Below are positions 16,425 through 25,925 of a DNA stretch of 64,000 nucleotides, piece by piece. A program made the translations under genes and the position numbers. Origin of the DNA: Nocardioides dongkuii (lineage in GTDB: Bacteria; Actinomycetota; Actinomycetes; Propionibacteriales; Nocardioidaceae); the NCBI RefSeq assembly GCF_014127485.1, contig NZ_CP059903.1:2046001-2110000 (forward strand), given 5' to 3'. Under the pieces are notes generated by a model that saw nothing but the letters and a program-made list of their open reading frames with translations, had not been told where the DNA came from and searched no databases. How positions within the stretch are numbered: position 1 is the stretch's first letter; each line of letters starts with the position of its first letter.

Positions 16425-17282
16425 TCAGGCCGCTGACGCCGACACGTCGCCGTGGCGGGCCAGGCTGACCGCGCCGGCCACGGCGAGCACGAACCCGACC
16501 GCGGCGACCGCGCCCCACCCCGGGCGGGGCTGGTCGCCGAGGAGGAGCAGCCCCACCAGCGCGGGGGCGACGGTCTCGCCGACCACCAGGGGAGCGGTGG
16601 CCTGGGTGACGCTGCCACGCTGGAGGGCGATCGAGTAGGTGAGCAGCGCGACGACGCCGGCGACCGCCAGGGCGTACGTCGCCGGGTTCCGCAGCAGCGG
16701 GCCGACCTCGTGCAGGAGGTGCTGGGGCGACAGGTTCCCGGGCAGCATCCGGGAGGCGACCGCCGTGGCGCCGAACGCGAGGCCGGCGACGGCGCCGAGG
16801 GCCCGGGCTCCCACGGCCCCCGGCACGCGTGCGAGCGGGACCGCGGCGAGCGCCAGCACCAGGGTCGCCGCCAGGACACCCCACTGCTCGGCGTCGCTGA
16901 CCTCGACGCTGCGGTCCTCGGTGGCGGAGAGGCCGACCAGCACCAGCCCGCCGACCACCACCGTGATCCCGAGCCGGTCGGCCCGGCTCAGCGGCATCCG
17001 CAGGAACAGCGCGCCCAGGACGGCGGTGATCGCCAGGAAGCTGGCGACCACCGACTGCACCACGAACAGCGGCAGGCTGCGGACCGCGACCAGGCTGAGC
17101 AGGAACCCGAGCCCGTCCAGGCAGACCCCGAGCACGTACGTCCAGGAGCGGAGCAGCCGGACCAGCAGCCGCGGGTCGAGCCCCTCCACCGCGTCGGCAC
17201 CGCGCGCGGCGACGGCCTCGAGGACCGAGCTGACGCCGTAGCAGAGCGCGGCCCCGGCGGCAGCGAGCAACCCCAGGACCAT
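16425..17282 (-). CDS. EamA/DMT-superfamily transporter
   Basis: 285 aa with about ten hydrophobic helices in two repeats, each starting with a GxxxYGxSSVLE / ALAVAGVVALLTYSIALQRG-type segment; FVVQSVVASFLAITAVLGALFL is characteristic of the small drug/metabolite exporter group. Probable role: export or import of a small metabolite, substrate not deducible. On the minus strand TAGCGT lies 6 bases before the ATG with no Shine-Dalgarno, so it is probably leaderless. It diverges from the LssY_C gene with 57 bases between the starts. Confidence 0.8.
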   Translation of the reverse strand: MVLGLLAAAGAALCYGVSSVLEAVAARGADAVEGLDPRLLVRLLRSWTYVLGVCLDGLGFLLSLVAVRSLPLFVVQSVVASFLAITAVLGALFLRMPLSRADRLGITVVVGGLVLVGLSATEDRSVEVSDAEQWGVLAATLVLALAAVPLARVPGAVGARALGAVAGLAFGATAVASRMLPGNLSPQHLLHEVGPLLRNPATYALAVAGVVALLTYSIALQRGSVTQATAPLVVGETVAPALVGLLLLGDQPRPGWGAVAAVGFVLAVAGAVSLARHGDVSASAA

Positions 17283-17339
17283 CGATCCACGCTAGCGGAG
17301 CCGGGAGTTCCCGAGGTGACGTCAGGCACACTGGCTCCC

Positions 17340-18587
17340 ATGCGGCGCAGGCGCTCGCAGGACCGCAGGACCCCGTGGAGCGACGTGCTCGACGGCTGGC
17401 TGTTCGCGCTCTCCGGGGTGATCGCGGTCTGGTTCGCCTACGTCCTGCTGCGCGACGGGGTCCGCCCCGGGTGGCCCACGCTGCTGCTGCTCGTCTTCTG
17501 GGTGTTCTTCAGCTACCTCGTGCTGCCGCGCCTGCACCGGATCCTCACCGCGATCTACCTGCCCGGCTACTTCGTCGGGCGCACCCGCACCAGCGACGGA
17601 CTCCTCGGGGACCCCGTCAACCTCGGGTTCCTCGGGGACGAGGACCAGGTCCACGGCGCGATGACCCTCGCCGGGTGGACGCTGGCCGACGAGCTCGACG
17701 TCCGGAGCGCGGCCGGCATCGTCCGCGGCGTGCTGCGCGGGCGCAGCTACGCCGGCGCACCGGTGAGCCCGCTGCACCTCTTCGACCGCAGGCAGGACTT
17801 CGCCTACGAGCAGGAGGTCGCGGGCAGCCCCTCGCAGCGCCACCACATCCGGTTCTGGCGCTGCCCGGACGGCTGGCTCCTGCCGGGGGGCTTCCGGGCC
17901 GACTGGCTGGCCGCGGCCACCTTCGACCGCGGCGTCGGCCTGTCGCTGTTCACCCTGCAGTTCACCCACCGCATCGACGAGGACACCGATGTCGAGCGCG
18001 ACTTCGTCGTCGCCACGGTGTGCGACGCGGTGCCCGCCGCGCAGGTCGGCGTGATCGAGAACTTCTCCTCCGGCTACCACCACCGCAACGGCGGCGGCGA
18101 CCGGATCCGCACCGACGGCGACCTGCCGATCCTCGACGTGCGCTGCGCCCCCGGCCGAGGCGGCGCGCACGCCTCCGCGCCGGCGGCGCGGGCGACCGAC
18201 GTCCCGCAGTCGGTGCTGGTCGGGTCCGGGGTCGCCCTCGCCCGCGCCTCGACGTACGCCGTGGGCGCGACGGTGTACGTCGTCCAGGAGTCCACCACGG
18301 TGCTGGCGGTGACCGTCGCGATCCTCGCCGTCTGCGAGGGCGCCTTGGCGCTCGCCACCCTCGCTGCCTGGAACTGGGCCCGGCTCCTGCTCGTCGCCGG
18401 GTGCTCGGTGACCGCGGTGACCGCGATGACCGTCTCGTTCGTCGGCCACCGGCCGCCGGTGGGTCTGGGCCAGCTGCTCACGGTCGGCGGCAGCATCCTG
18501 GTCCTGCTCGCGCTGTCCAGCCAGGAGGCCCGGGACTACGCCACCGGCGCGGGGGCCCGCACGACCCCGGCGAAGGCGTCGGCATGA
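17340..18587 (+). CDS. LssY C-terminal domain membrane protein
   Basis: 415 aa. Two hydrophobic segments near residues 20-65, a soluble region with GDPVNLGFLGDEDQVHGAMTLAGWTLAD (the LssY_C signature) and SPLHLFDRRQDFAYEQEV, then several C-terminal membrane helices from about residue 295. LssY_C domains are often found beside or fused to PAP2-type phosphatases, but no phosphatase motif is visible here. The ATG at 17340 is picked because the coding sense begins there; the open frame further upstream is antisense to the transporter gene. It overlaps the next gene by 4 bases. Confidence 0.75.
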   Translation: MRRRRSQDRRTPWSDVLDGWLFALSGVIAVWFAYVLLRDGVRPGWPTLLLLVFWVFFSYLVLPRLHRILTAIYLPGYFVGRTRTSDGLLGDPVNLGFLGDEDQVHGAMTLAGWTLADELDVRSAAGIVRGVLRGRSYAGAPVSPLHLFDRRQDFAYEQEVAGSPSQRHHIRFWRCPDGWLLPGGFRADWLAAATFDRGVGLSLFTLQFTHRIDEDTDVERDFVVATVCDAVPAAQVGVIENFSSGYHHRNGGGDRIRTDGDLPILDVRCAPGRGGAHASAPAARATDVPQSVLVGSGVALARASTYAVGATVYVVQESTTVLAVTVAILAVCEGALALATLAAWNWARLLLVAGCSVTAVTAMTVSFVGHRPPVGLGQLLTVGGSILVLLALSSQEARDYATGAGARTTPAKASA

Positions 18588-19252
18588 CCCGGGCGCCGTG
18601 GCGCAGCCCGCTGCTGCCCGCCGTCCTCGGCCTCGGTGCCGGGGTCCTCTACGCCAACTTCGTGCTGGACTGGGTACGCCGCGGGTCGGCGAGCCTGGGC
18701 CACGCCGTGAGCGAGCTGGCGGCTCCGGGCGAGTCGCAGGCGTGGGTGTACCGAGCCGGCGAGGTCGGCTGCGCCGCGCTGGTCCTGCCCCTGCTGCCGG
18801 CGGTGCGCGCCGGTCTCCCGGCCGGTCCGGGGCGCGAGGTCGTCACCGGCGCCACCGCCGTCTTCGCGGTCGGGGCGGCTACCGCCGGTCTGGTCCCCAC
18901 CCCGTGCGGTCCGGGCGTGGTCCGCGACCAGGTCGACCGCCGCCCGCGCAGCGACCTGCACGACGGCGCCAGCATCGTCTCCGACTCGGCGCTCTACCTC
19001 GGTGTGGCCGCTGCCTGGGCGACCACGCGGCACCGCGGACCCCGCTGGTTCCACCGGGCTGCGGGGTGGGTCCTCTGCCTCGGCTCGGGCAGCAGCCTGG
19101 TGTACGGCTACGCGCGGCCCTCCGCCGGCCGACGGTGGGTGGCCGGCGTCAGCCAGCGGGTCAACGTCGTCACGATCAGTGCCTGGCTGGGCTGCCTCGG
19201 CGTGCTCGCGGCACGCGCGGCGCGCGACCGGGCAGCGCGGCCACCCACATGA
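18584..19252 (+). CDS. DUF998-family membrane protein
   Basis: 222 aa with about six hydrophobic segments; LGHAVSELAAPGESQAW and DLHDGASIVSDSALYLG are typical of DUF998 proteins, whose function is unknown. The ATGA overlaps on both sides (with the LssY_C gene and with lysX) place it inside a three-gene operon that ends with a lipid-modifying enzyme, which suggests a membrane-related role (inference). Confidence 0.72.
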   Translation: MTRAPWRSPLLPAVLGLGAGVLYANFVLDWVRRGSASLGHAVSELAAPGESQAWVYRAGEVGCAALVLPLLPAVRAGLPAGPGREVVTGATAVFAVGAATAGLVPTPCGPGVVRDQVDRRPRSDLHDGASIVSDSALYLGVAAAWATTRHRGPRWFHRAAGWVLCLGSGSSLVYGYARPSAGRRWVAGVSQRVNVVTISAWLGCLGVLAARAARDRAARPPT

Positions 19253-22200
19253 GCGGCGAGTCCGAGCGCCGCCTGCGCCGCCACCTGCCCGCGGACGACC
19301 GGTGGCCGGACCGGTTCGCGGGCGCGTGGTTCCTCTTCGCCGCCCTGGCCGCGGTGGTGGCGGTGGTGCCGCCCTGGCACCGCTACTTCGAGCAGTCCGC
19401 CGACCCCCTCTCGCAGCTGACCATCCCGATCGTCCCCAGCCTGGTCTACGCCGCCCTTCTCCTGGTCACGGCCGTCGCGCTGCGCCGCCGGCTGCTCGCG
19501 GCGTGGTGGGTCGTCGTCGTGTGGTGGCTCGGGGTCCCCGAGGTCGGGAGGGTGCTCTCGGTGTCCCGGGGGGAGGACGTGGTCCTGTCCGCCGCAGGCT
19601 TGGTGCTCGTCGGGGCGGTGATCGTCCTGGCGGTCGCGGTGCGCCACCAGTTCGTCGCCCGCCGCGCGCCGGGGAGCCTGTGGACGGCGCTGGCGGTCTT
19701 CCTCGGCGGCGGCCTGGTGACCGTGCTGGGCGGCGGTGCCCTGGTCAGCGCCTTCGGCCGCTCCGCGAGCTACCCGGCGTCGCTCCGCTACGTCCTCGAC
19801 GCGATCCTGATCGACCTGGGGCGGATCGGCTCCGAGCCCGCGGCCGAGGCTCCGTGGTGGGTGCGCCTGGTGATCGGGGTGCTCGGCGCCGTGGTCGTGC
19901 TCGGCGCCGCGCTGATCCTGTTCCGGGCGTCGCGGGACACCCGCACCCTCGGGGTGGCCGACGAGGCCCGGGTGCGGACCCTGCTGCGCGACTTCGGGGA
20001 CCACGACTCGCTCGGCTACTTCGCCACCCGGCGCGACAAGGCGGTCGTGTGGGACACCGGCTCCCCGGAGACCGCGCGGGCCGGGGTCTCCTACCGCACC
20101 GTCGGCTCGGTCAGCCTGGCCAGCGGCAACCCGGTCGGCGACCCGGCGTCCTGGCCCGACGCGATCGCGCGATGGCGCGACCAGGCCCGGGCGAAGGGAT
20201 GGTCGCTGGCGGTGATGGGCGCCGGCCACGAGGGCGCCCTGGCGTACGCCGACGCCGGCCTCTCGGTGCTCGACCTCGGCGACGAGGCGGTCGTCGACCT
20301 GACGGCGTTCTCGCTCACCGGCCCCGGCATGAAGCAGGTGCGCCAGTCGGTCTCCCGCCTGCGTCGCCGCGGCTACACCACCCGGGTGCTGCGGCACGCG
20401 AGCCTGACCGAGGCCGACTTCGCGGCCCTGGACGACGCCGCTGCGTCGTGGCGGGGAGACGGGGGAGACGAGCGGGGCTTCTCGATGGCGCTGGGCCGGC
20501 TCGGCGACCCGCTCGACGGGGCCTGCGTGCTGGTCGCGGCGTACGACGCCGAGGGCGGCCTGCGCGGGTTCCTGAGCTTCGTGCCGTGGGGGCGCACCGG
20601 GCTGTCGCTGGACCTGATGCGGCGCGACCCGACGTCCGACAACGGGCTCGTCGAGCTGATGGTCGCCAGCCTCGCCGACGAGGCGGCGACCTTCGGGATC
20701 GGGCCGGTCTCACTGAACTTCGCGATGTTCCGCGAGGCCTTCGAGCGCGGCGCCGAGATCGGCGCCGCCCCGGTCGCCCGGTTGTGGCGCCAGGGGCTGC
20801 TGCTGGCGAGCCGGAACTGGCAGCTGGAGTCGCTCTACCGCTCCAACGCCAAGTACCTCCCCGAGTGGCAGCCGCGCTACCTGGGCTACGAGTACACCTC
20901 CGACCTGCCCCGCGTGGGGATGGCGGCGGGCAGCGCCGAGGGGTTCCTCACCGCGCCGTCGATCGCGATGCTGCGCCGCCACGCGCGCGGGCAGCAGGGG
21001 GAGGACGGCCTGCAGACCGGCGGGCCCGACCACGCCGCCGCCGTCCTCGCGCTCGTCCCGCCGCCGCGCGACGTCGTCGCCGAGGCCGTGTCGCCCGAGC
21101 ACCTGCCCGAGCAGATGCGGGTACGCCGCGCGAAGCTGGACCGGATCCGGGCCGCCGGGATCGACCCGTACCCGGTCACCGCGCCGCGGACCCACACGCT
21201 CGCGGAGGTCCGCGCGCTGGTCCCGGAGAACCTCGCGCCCGGCACCGAGACCGCGACGACGGTCAGCGTGGTCGGCAGGGTGCTGCTCAAGCGGGACATG
21301 GGGCGCCTGGGCTTCGCCACCCTGCGCGACGGCAGCGGCGACCTCCAGGTGATGGTGGACGCGGCGCACGTCTCGGCCGACGACCTGGCCTTCTGGGAGC
21401 ACTCCATCGACCTCGGCGACCACGTGGGCGTCACCGGGACCGTGGTCACCACCAACCGCGGCGAGCTGTCGGTCCGCGCGGAGACGGTGGTGCTGACCAG
21501 CAAGGCGCTGCGGCCCCTGCCCGACAAGCACGAGGGGCTCACCGATCCCGACGCCCGGGTCCGGATGCGGTACGTCGACCTGATCGTCCGGCCCGAGTCG
21601 CGGGCGATCGCCTACCAGCGGGCGACGGTGGTGCGCAGCGTCCGGGACTCGCTGCGGGCCCGCGGGTTCACCGAGGTCGAGACCCCGATCCTGCAGACCG
21701 TCCACGGCGGCGCGAACGCACGCCCGTTCGAGACCCACATCAACGCCTACGACCTCGACCTCTACCTGCGGATCGCGACTGAGCTGCACCTCAAGCGGCT
21801 GCTGGTCGGGGGGATGGAGAAGGTCTTCGAGGTCGGCCGGCAGTTCCGCAACGAGGGCGCCGACTTCAAGCACAACCCGGAGTTCACCTCGCTGGAGGTC
21901 TACGAGACCTACGGCGACTACGACACCATGCGGGTGCTCACCCAGGAGCTGATCCAGGAGGCCGCGACCGCGGTGTACGGCGCGCCGGTGGCCCGCCGCC
22001 CGGGCCCGGACGGAAAGGTCGTGGAGCACGACCTGTCGGGGGAGTGGCCGGTGAGGACCATCTGCCAGGCGGTCTCGGAGGCGCTGGGCGAGGAGGTCAC
22101 CACCGACACCCCGCTGCGGACCCTGCTCCGCCACGCCGAGCAGATCGGCCTCGAGCTCGACCTCGACCCGTCCTGGGGCTTCGTGCTCGAGGAGATCTAC

Positions 22201-22587
22201 GGCGAGCTCTGCGAGAGCCGGACCACCACCCCGGTCTTCTACACCGACTTCCCCAAGGAGAACGCCCCGCTGACCCGGCCGCACCGGCACGACCCGCGGC
22301 TCACCGAGAAGTGGGACCTGGTCATCTTCGGCGCCGAGCAGGGCACGGCGTACTCCGAGCTGATCGATCCCGTCGACCAGCGGGAGCGGCTGGTCGCGCA
22401 GTCCCTGCTGGCGGCCGCGGGGGACGCCGAGGCGATGCAGGTCGACGAGGACTTCCTCCAGGCGCTGGAGTACGGGATGCCGCCGACCGGCGGCATGGGG
22501 CTGGGCATCGACCGGCTGGTCATGAACCTCACCGGCCTCAGCATCCGCGACACGATCCTGTTCCCGCTGGTCAAGCCGCAGCGCTGA
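19249..22587 (+). CDS. lysX: Bifunctional lysylphosphatidylglycerol synthase / lysine-tRNA ligase LysX
   Basis: 1112 aa, close to mycobacterial LysX. About residues 20-235 hold six or seven membrane helices (MprF-like). A GNAT-like transferase domain (DUF2156) follows at about 240-560 with FSLTGPGMKQVRQSVSRLRR and FAMFREAFERG. From about residue 622 comes a class II lysyl-tRNA synthetase: OB fold, motif 2 FRNEGADFKHNPEF and motif 3 GMGLGIDRLVMNLTG. The enzyme charges tRNA-Lys and transfers lysine to phosphatidylglycerol, lowering surface negative charge and giving resistance to cationic peptides. It is the last gene of the operon with the LssY_C and DUF998 genes. Confidence 0.93.
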   Translation: MSGESERRLRRHLPADDRWPDRFAGAWFLFAALAAVVAVVPPWHRYFEQSADPLSQLTIPIVPSLVYAALLLVTAVALRRRLLAAWWVVVVWWLGVPEVGRVLSVSRGEDVVLSAAGLVLVGAVIVLAVAVRHQFVARRAPGSLWTALAVFLGGGLVTVLGGGALVSAFGRSASYPASLRYVLDAILIDLGRIGSEPAAEAPWWVRLVIGVLGAVVVLGAALILFRASRDTRTLGVADEARVRTLLRDFGDHDSLGYFATRRDKAVVWDTGSPETARAGVSYRTVGSVSLASGNPVGDPASWPDAIARWRDQARAKGWSLAVMGAGHEGALAYADAGLSVLDLGDEAVVDLTAFSLTGPGMKQVRQSVSRLRRRGYTTRVLRHASLTEADFAALDDAAASWRGDGGDERGFSMALGRLGDPLDGACVLVAAYDAEGGLRGFLSFVPWGRTGLSLDLMRRDPTSDNGLVELMVASLADEAATFGIGPVSLNFAMFREAFERGAEIGAAPVARLWRQGLLLASRNWQLESLYRSNAKYLPEWQPRYLGYEYTSDLPRVGMAAGSAEGFLTAPSIAMLRRHARGQQGEDGLQTGGPDHAAAVLALVPPPRDVVAEAVSPEHLPEQMRVRRAKLDRIRAAGIDPYPVTAPRTHTLAEVRALVPENLAPGTETATTVSVVGRVLLKRDMGRLGFATLRDGSGDLQVMVDAAHVSADDLAFWEHSIDLGDHVGVTGTVVTTNRGELSVRAETVVLTSKALRPLPDKHEGLTDPDARVRMRYVDLIVRPESRAIAYQRATVVRSVRDSLRARGFTEVETPILQTVHGGANARPFETHINAYDLDLYLRIATELHLKRLLVGGMEKVFEVGRQFRNEGADFKHNPEFTSLEVYETYGDYDTMRVLTQELIQEAATAVYGAPVARRPGPDGKVVEHDLSGEWPVRTICQAVSEALGEEVTTDTPLRTLLRHAEQIGLELDLDPSWGFVLEEIYGELCESRTTTPVFYTDFPKENAPLTRPHRHDPRLTEKWDLVIFGAEQGTAYSELIDPVDQRERLVAQSLLAAAGDAEAMQVDEDFLQALEYGMPPTGGMGLGIDRLVMNLTGLSIRDTILFPLVKPQR

Positions 22588-22678
22588 CCGGGCCGGCCGA
22601 AGATCATTCGAAATGAATGAGGAGTTCGCCGACCCGTCGTGTGCATGGTGGAGCATCGCCGGGCAAGGGAGCTTCGCT

Positions 22679-25600
22679 GTGCAGACGTCGGTCGGTCGGG
22701 GGAAGCGTCCGCGCGGGCGGCGTCTCCGCAGGGCACTGTGGTGGGTCGTGGCCTCCGCCTTGGTGGCGACGAGCATGCTCGCCGTCGAGGTCGTCTCGCC
22801 ACCTGCTGCGCATGCTGACGAAGTGGCGTTTGAGTGCACGACGACGGCGTACCTCTTCCAGTCGCCCTATCAGTTCGAGACCGAGGTGTACGCCGTCGAT
22901 CTGGTGACGGGAGCGTCGACGCGCGCCGGGACGATCGATGGCTACGTCAACGGCGTCGGGTACAACGACCGCGACGACTTCATGTACGGCTACTACAAGG
23001 ACAGCAAGCAGATCGTCCGGATCGGCGCGGACCTGGCGCTGACGCCCCTCGGCGTGCCGAGCAACGACGAGCAGCGGCTGCGCACCGACATCATGTGGAG
23101 CTCGGGCGACGTCGACGAGCGAGGGCACCTGTGGCTCCTCGAGGTGAACGGACCCTGGGCGGAGGTCGATCTGACCGACGACCCGCCGACCCTGGTGGAC
23201 CAGGGGACGGCGACGTCGACCGCCGGCTTCCCGGTCGACTGGGCCTTCATCGACGGCACGTTGTACGGGGTCGTGGTCCAGAGCGTCGGGGGTCGGTATC
23301 GCAGCGTGCTGGTCTCGTTCGACACGACGACCCACCAGTTCACCGACCTGGGCGTGCTCGACGCCCTCGCCGGAGAGGCCGGTGGTTTCGGAGCCGCGTA
23401 CAGCGACGGGACCTACCTCTACGTCAGCAACAACCGGTCGGGCAACATCTTCCGCGTCGACCCGCGGACGACGGAGGCCTTCAAGCTGTCCGGCGGCCCG
23501 AACTCGGCCAACAACGACGGCGCCATGTGCCACACGCCGCTCGCGACTGTCACGGTGGTCAAGAACGTGGGCGGCCGGCTGGTGACCGACGACCAGTTCA
23601 CCGTCGCCCTCCTCGACGCCGCTGGGGACCCGGTCGTCGACGTCACGACGACGGGGACCCAGACGTCTGTGTCCTCGATCAACCAGCCGGTCGTACGCGG
23701 GCGCACCTACCTCGTCACGGACAACCTCACCGACGCGTCGCCGTCGCTGCCGACCGACTACACCGGCTCGCTGTCGTGCGTCAGCGAGGACGGCCCGGTC
23801 CCCGTGCCACAGCTGGAGATAGCCAACTGGTCCCTGACCATCGGCGACGCTGACGACTACGTGTGCACGGTCACCAACACGCCGGACGCGCCGGCTCCCG
23901 AGCTCGAGCTCGCCAAGTCGGTCACTGCGCTGGGGCCGTACGACGTCGGCGACGTCCTCACCTACTCGTTCGAGGTCACCAACGCCGGAAACGTCCCCGT
24001 CTCGGCGATCGCAGTCACGGAGGTCTCCTTCTCCGGGGCCGGGACACCCAGCACCCCCGTCTGTGCCGCGACGACACTTCAACCTGGCACGTCCACGACG
24101 TGCACGGCGACGTACACCGTGCAGGCGGCCGACGTCGCCGCCGGCTCCGTCTCCAACACCGCTCGCGCGACCGGGTCCGATCCCGGAGGCGGTCCGGTGA
24201 CGTCCAACGACGACAGCGCCACGGTCCCGTCCACCCCGGCTCCGTCGCTGGCGTTCGAGAAGTCCGCGCTCCCGTCGGCGGTGGTCCAGGCCGGCGACAC
24301 CGTCCGCTTCGAGTTCGGCGTCACCAACACCGGCAACGTCCCCGTCGCGGGCGTCGCGGTCTCCGACGACGCCTTCAACGGCACCGGCGCCGCCATCAGC
24401 ACCCCGGTCTGCGACCGCACCACCCTGGGGCCGGGACAGGCAGCTCGCTGCGAGGCCACCTACACCGCCACCCAGGCAGACGTCGACCGGGCAGCGCCGC
24501 TCGTCAACAGCGCGCACGCCACGGGGACAGGTCCCAGCGGCGACCCGGTCAGCTCGCCACCCGACTCGGCGAGCGTCCCGGTCATCTCGACCCCGGAGCT
24601 CACCTTGCAGAAGTCGGCGTCGGGTCGCCCGCAACGCGGCGCTGACCGGATCGACTACCGCTTCAAGGTCACCAACACCGGGAACACGACGGTCAGTGGC
24701 CTGGACATCGCCGAGACCGCGTTCAGCGGGACCGGGCGGCTTCGCGGCCTCACCTGCCGGGCCACCACGCTCGCGCCCAGGGCGAGCACGATCTGCACCG
24801 CGCAGTATCGGGTGACCGCCGCCGACGTCAGGGCCGGGTTCGTCGAGAACACGGCGACCGCTGGCGGCCGCGACCCGCAGGCCGGACCCGTCGCCTCGAA
24901 CCCCAGCTCCGCGGTCGTCGGCCTCCCCCTGGTCGGGTACACGCCGCGGATCGCCACCCGGGTCTCCGACAGGCGGGTCACGCCGGGGGAGCGGATCCAC
25001 GACCGGGTACGACTGACCGGACTCGGCAGAGGCACCCGGGTCAAGGCCACCGCGCGCCTCTACGGCCCGTTCTCCAGTCGAGCGGCCGCTCGCTGCCGGC
25101 CGGCTCACCTGCAGAGGTCCGTGACCTGGCAGGCACGTCGGGGATGGACGAGGACTCCCTCGGTCCGCGTCTCCGAGCCCGGCGTGTACACGTGGCGGGT
25201 GAGCACGAGGCCCACCGCCTCGGTCGCCCGTGCCACGCACCGGTGTGGCCAGAGGTCGGAGACCCTCACGGTCGCGAAGCGCCCCTACCGGCCGCCGGCC
25301 GTCAACGGCGGCTTCGCCGGGACCCTGCTGTCACCGCCCGCTGCCCGCGGCAGCCTGCCCCGCGTCCGTGCGAAGGCGATAGGACTCGACGCGGCCGTGC
25401 TGAGGGCCGGCGTCCGACGTGGCGCCATGGAGCTTCCCCGCGACGTCGGCATGGTCTCCTGGCTCCGCAAGTCCGCCGGCTACGACGACGCGATCGGCAC
25501 CACGGTCATCGGCGGCCACGTCTCCGACCGGCACGACAGACCCGGCGCCCTGCGCCGGCTCAGCCAGGCCCATCGGGGGCAGGCGGTCGAGGTGGTCTCC

Positions 25601-25810
25601 GGCAGGCAACAGGTCCGGTTCTCCGTCGTCCAGAAGGCGAGCTTCCCTCGGAACGCACGCCTCCCGCGTCGGTTCTTCCGCACCACTGGCCCGCACCGCC
25701 TGGTCCTGATCAGCTGCACCGACCGCGTCGTCTACCCGAACGGGCGCTTCCACTACACCCGCTACCAGGTGGTCGTCGCCAAGCAGGTGCCACCGCGCAG
25801 GGGGCGTTGA
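22679..25810 (+). CDS. Secreted adhesin-like protein with DUF11-type repeats and a C-terminal sortase domain
   Basis: 1043 aa from GTG 22679 (AAGGGAG about 8 bases upstream); an in-frame ATG at 22613 would add 22 residues but spoil the signal peptide. A basic n-region (RGKRPRGRRLRR), hydrophobic core and AHA cleavage site predict secretion. Residues 45-300 look like a YVSNNRSGNIFRVD-type propeller-like domain (DUF6923-like). Three repeats of about 115 residues start near 405, 520 and 636 (ELELAKS, SLAFEKS, ELTLQKS), each with a conserved Cys pair. The last 150 residues form a class E/F-type sortase with His947 (IGGHVSDRH), Cys1013 (LISCTD) and Arg1028 (YTRYQVV). No LPXTG motif or C-terminal membrane helix is visible. 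Confidence 0.8.
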   Translation: MQTSVGRGKRPRGRRLRRALWWVVASALVATSMLAVEVVSPPAAHADEVAFECTTTAYLFQSPYQFETEVYAVDLVTGASTRAGTIDGYVNGVGYNDRDDFMYGYYKDSKQIVRIGADLALTPLGVPSNDEQRLRTDIMWSSGDVDERGHLWLLEVNGPWAEVDLTDDPPTLVDQGTATSTAGFPVDWAFIDGTLYGVVVQSVGGRYRSVLVSFDTTTHQFTDLGVLDALAGEAGGFGAAYSDGTYLYVSNNRSGNIFRVDPRTTEAFKLSGGPNSANNDGAMCHTPLATVTVVKNVGGRLVTDDQFTVALLDAAGDPVVDVTTTGTQTSVSSINQPVVRGRTYLVTDNLTDASPSLPTDYTGSLSCVSEDGPVPVPQLEIANWSLTIGDADDYVCTVTNTPDAPAPELELAKSVTALGPYDVGDVLTYSFEVTNAGNVPVSAIAVTEVSFSGAGTPSTPVCAATTLQPGTSTTCTATYTVQAADVAAGSVSNTARATGSDPGGGPVTSNDDSATVPSTPAPSLAFEKSALPSAVVQAGDTVRFEFGVTNTGNVPVAGVAVSDDAFNGTGAAISTPVCDRTTLGPGQAARCEATYTATQADVDRAAPLVNSAHATGTGPSGDPVSSPPDSASVPVISTPELTLQKSASGRPQRGADRIDYRFKVTNTGNTTVSGLDIAETAFSGTGRLRGLTCRATTLAPRASTICTAQYRVTAADVRAGFVENTATAGGRDPQAGPVASNPSSAVVGLPLVGYTPRIATRVSDRRVTPGERIHDRVRLTGLGRGTRVKATARLYGPFSSRAAARCRPAHLQRSVTWQARRGWTRTPSVRVSEPGVYTWRVSTRPTASVARATHRCGQRSETLTVAKRPYRPPAVNGGFAGTLLSPPAARGSLPRVRAKAIGLDAAVLRAGVRRGAMELPRDVGMVSWLRKSAGYDDAIGTTVIGGHVSDRHDRPGALRRLSQAHRGQAVEVVSGRQQVRFSVVQKASFPRNARLPRRFFRTTGPHRLVLISCTDRVVYPNGRFHYTRYQVVVAKQVPPRRGR

Positions 25811-25812
25811 GC

Positions 25813-25835
25813 CGTTCCCGGGAAAGCCGGGAACG
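25813..25835 (+). terminator. Hairpin terminator after the sortase-fusion gene
   Basis: CGTTCCCGG (25813-25821), loop GAAAG, CCGGGAACG (25827-25835): nine perfect pairs starting 3 bases after the stop codon. No U-tract follows. Confidence 0.65.
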
Positions 25836-25925
25836 CACAGGTCACCAGCCGCAGCGCCGAGGACAGGGGAGGCCCGCAGTCGCTAGCCTCCGCGCTGTGA
25901 CGACCACTCCCAGGCCCGGCGCCTG

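Noticed and set aside
22613..22678. ATG start for the sortase-fusion protein
   Set aside because: It would place 22 polar residues before a good signal peptide; GTG 22679 has a better ribosome site.
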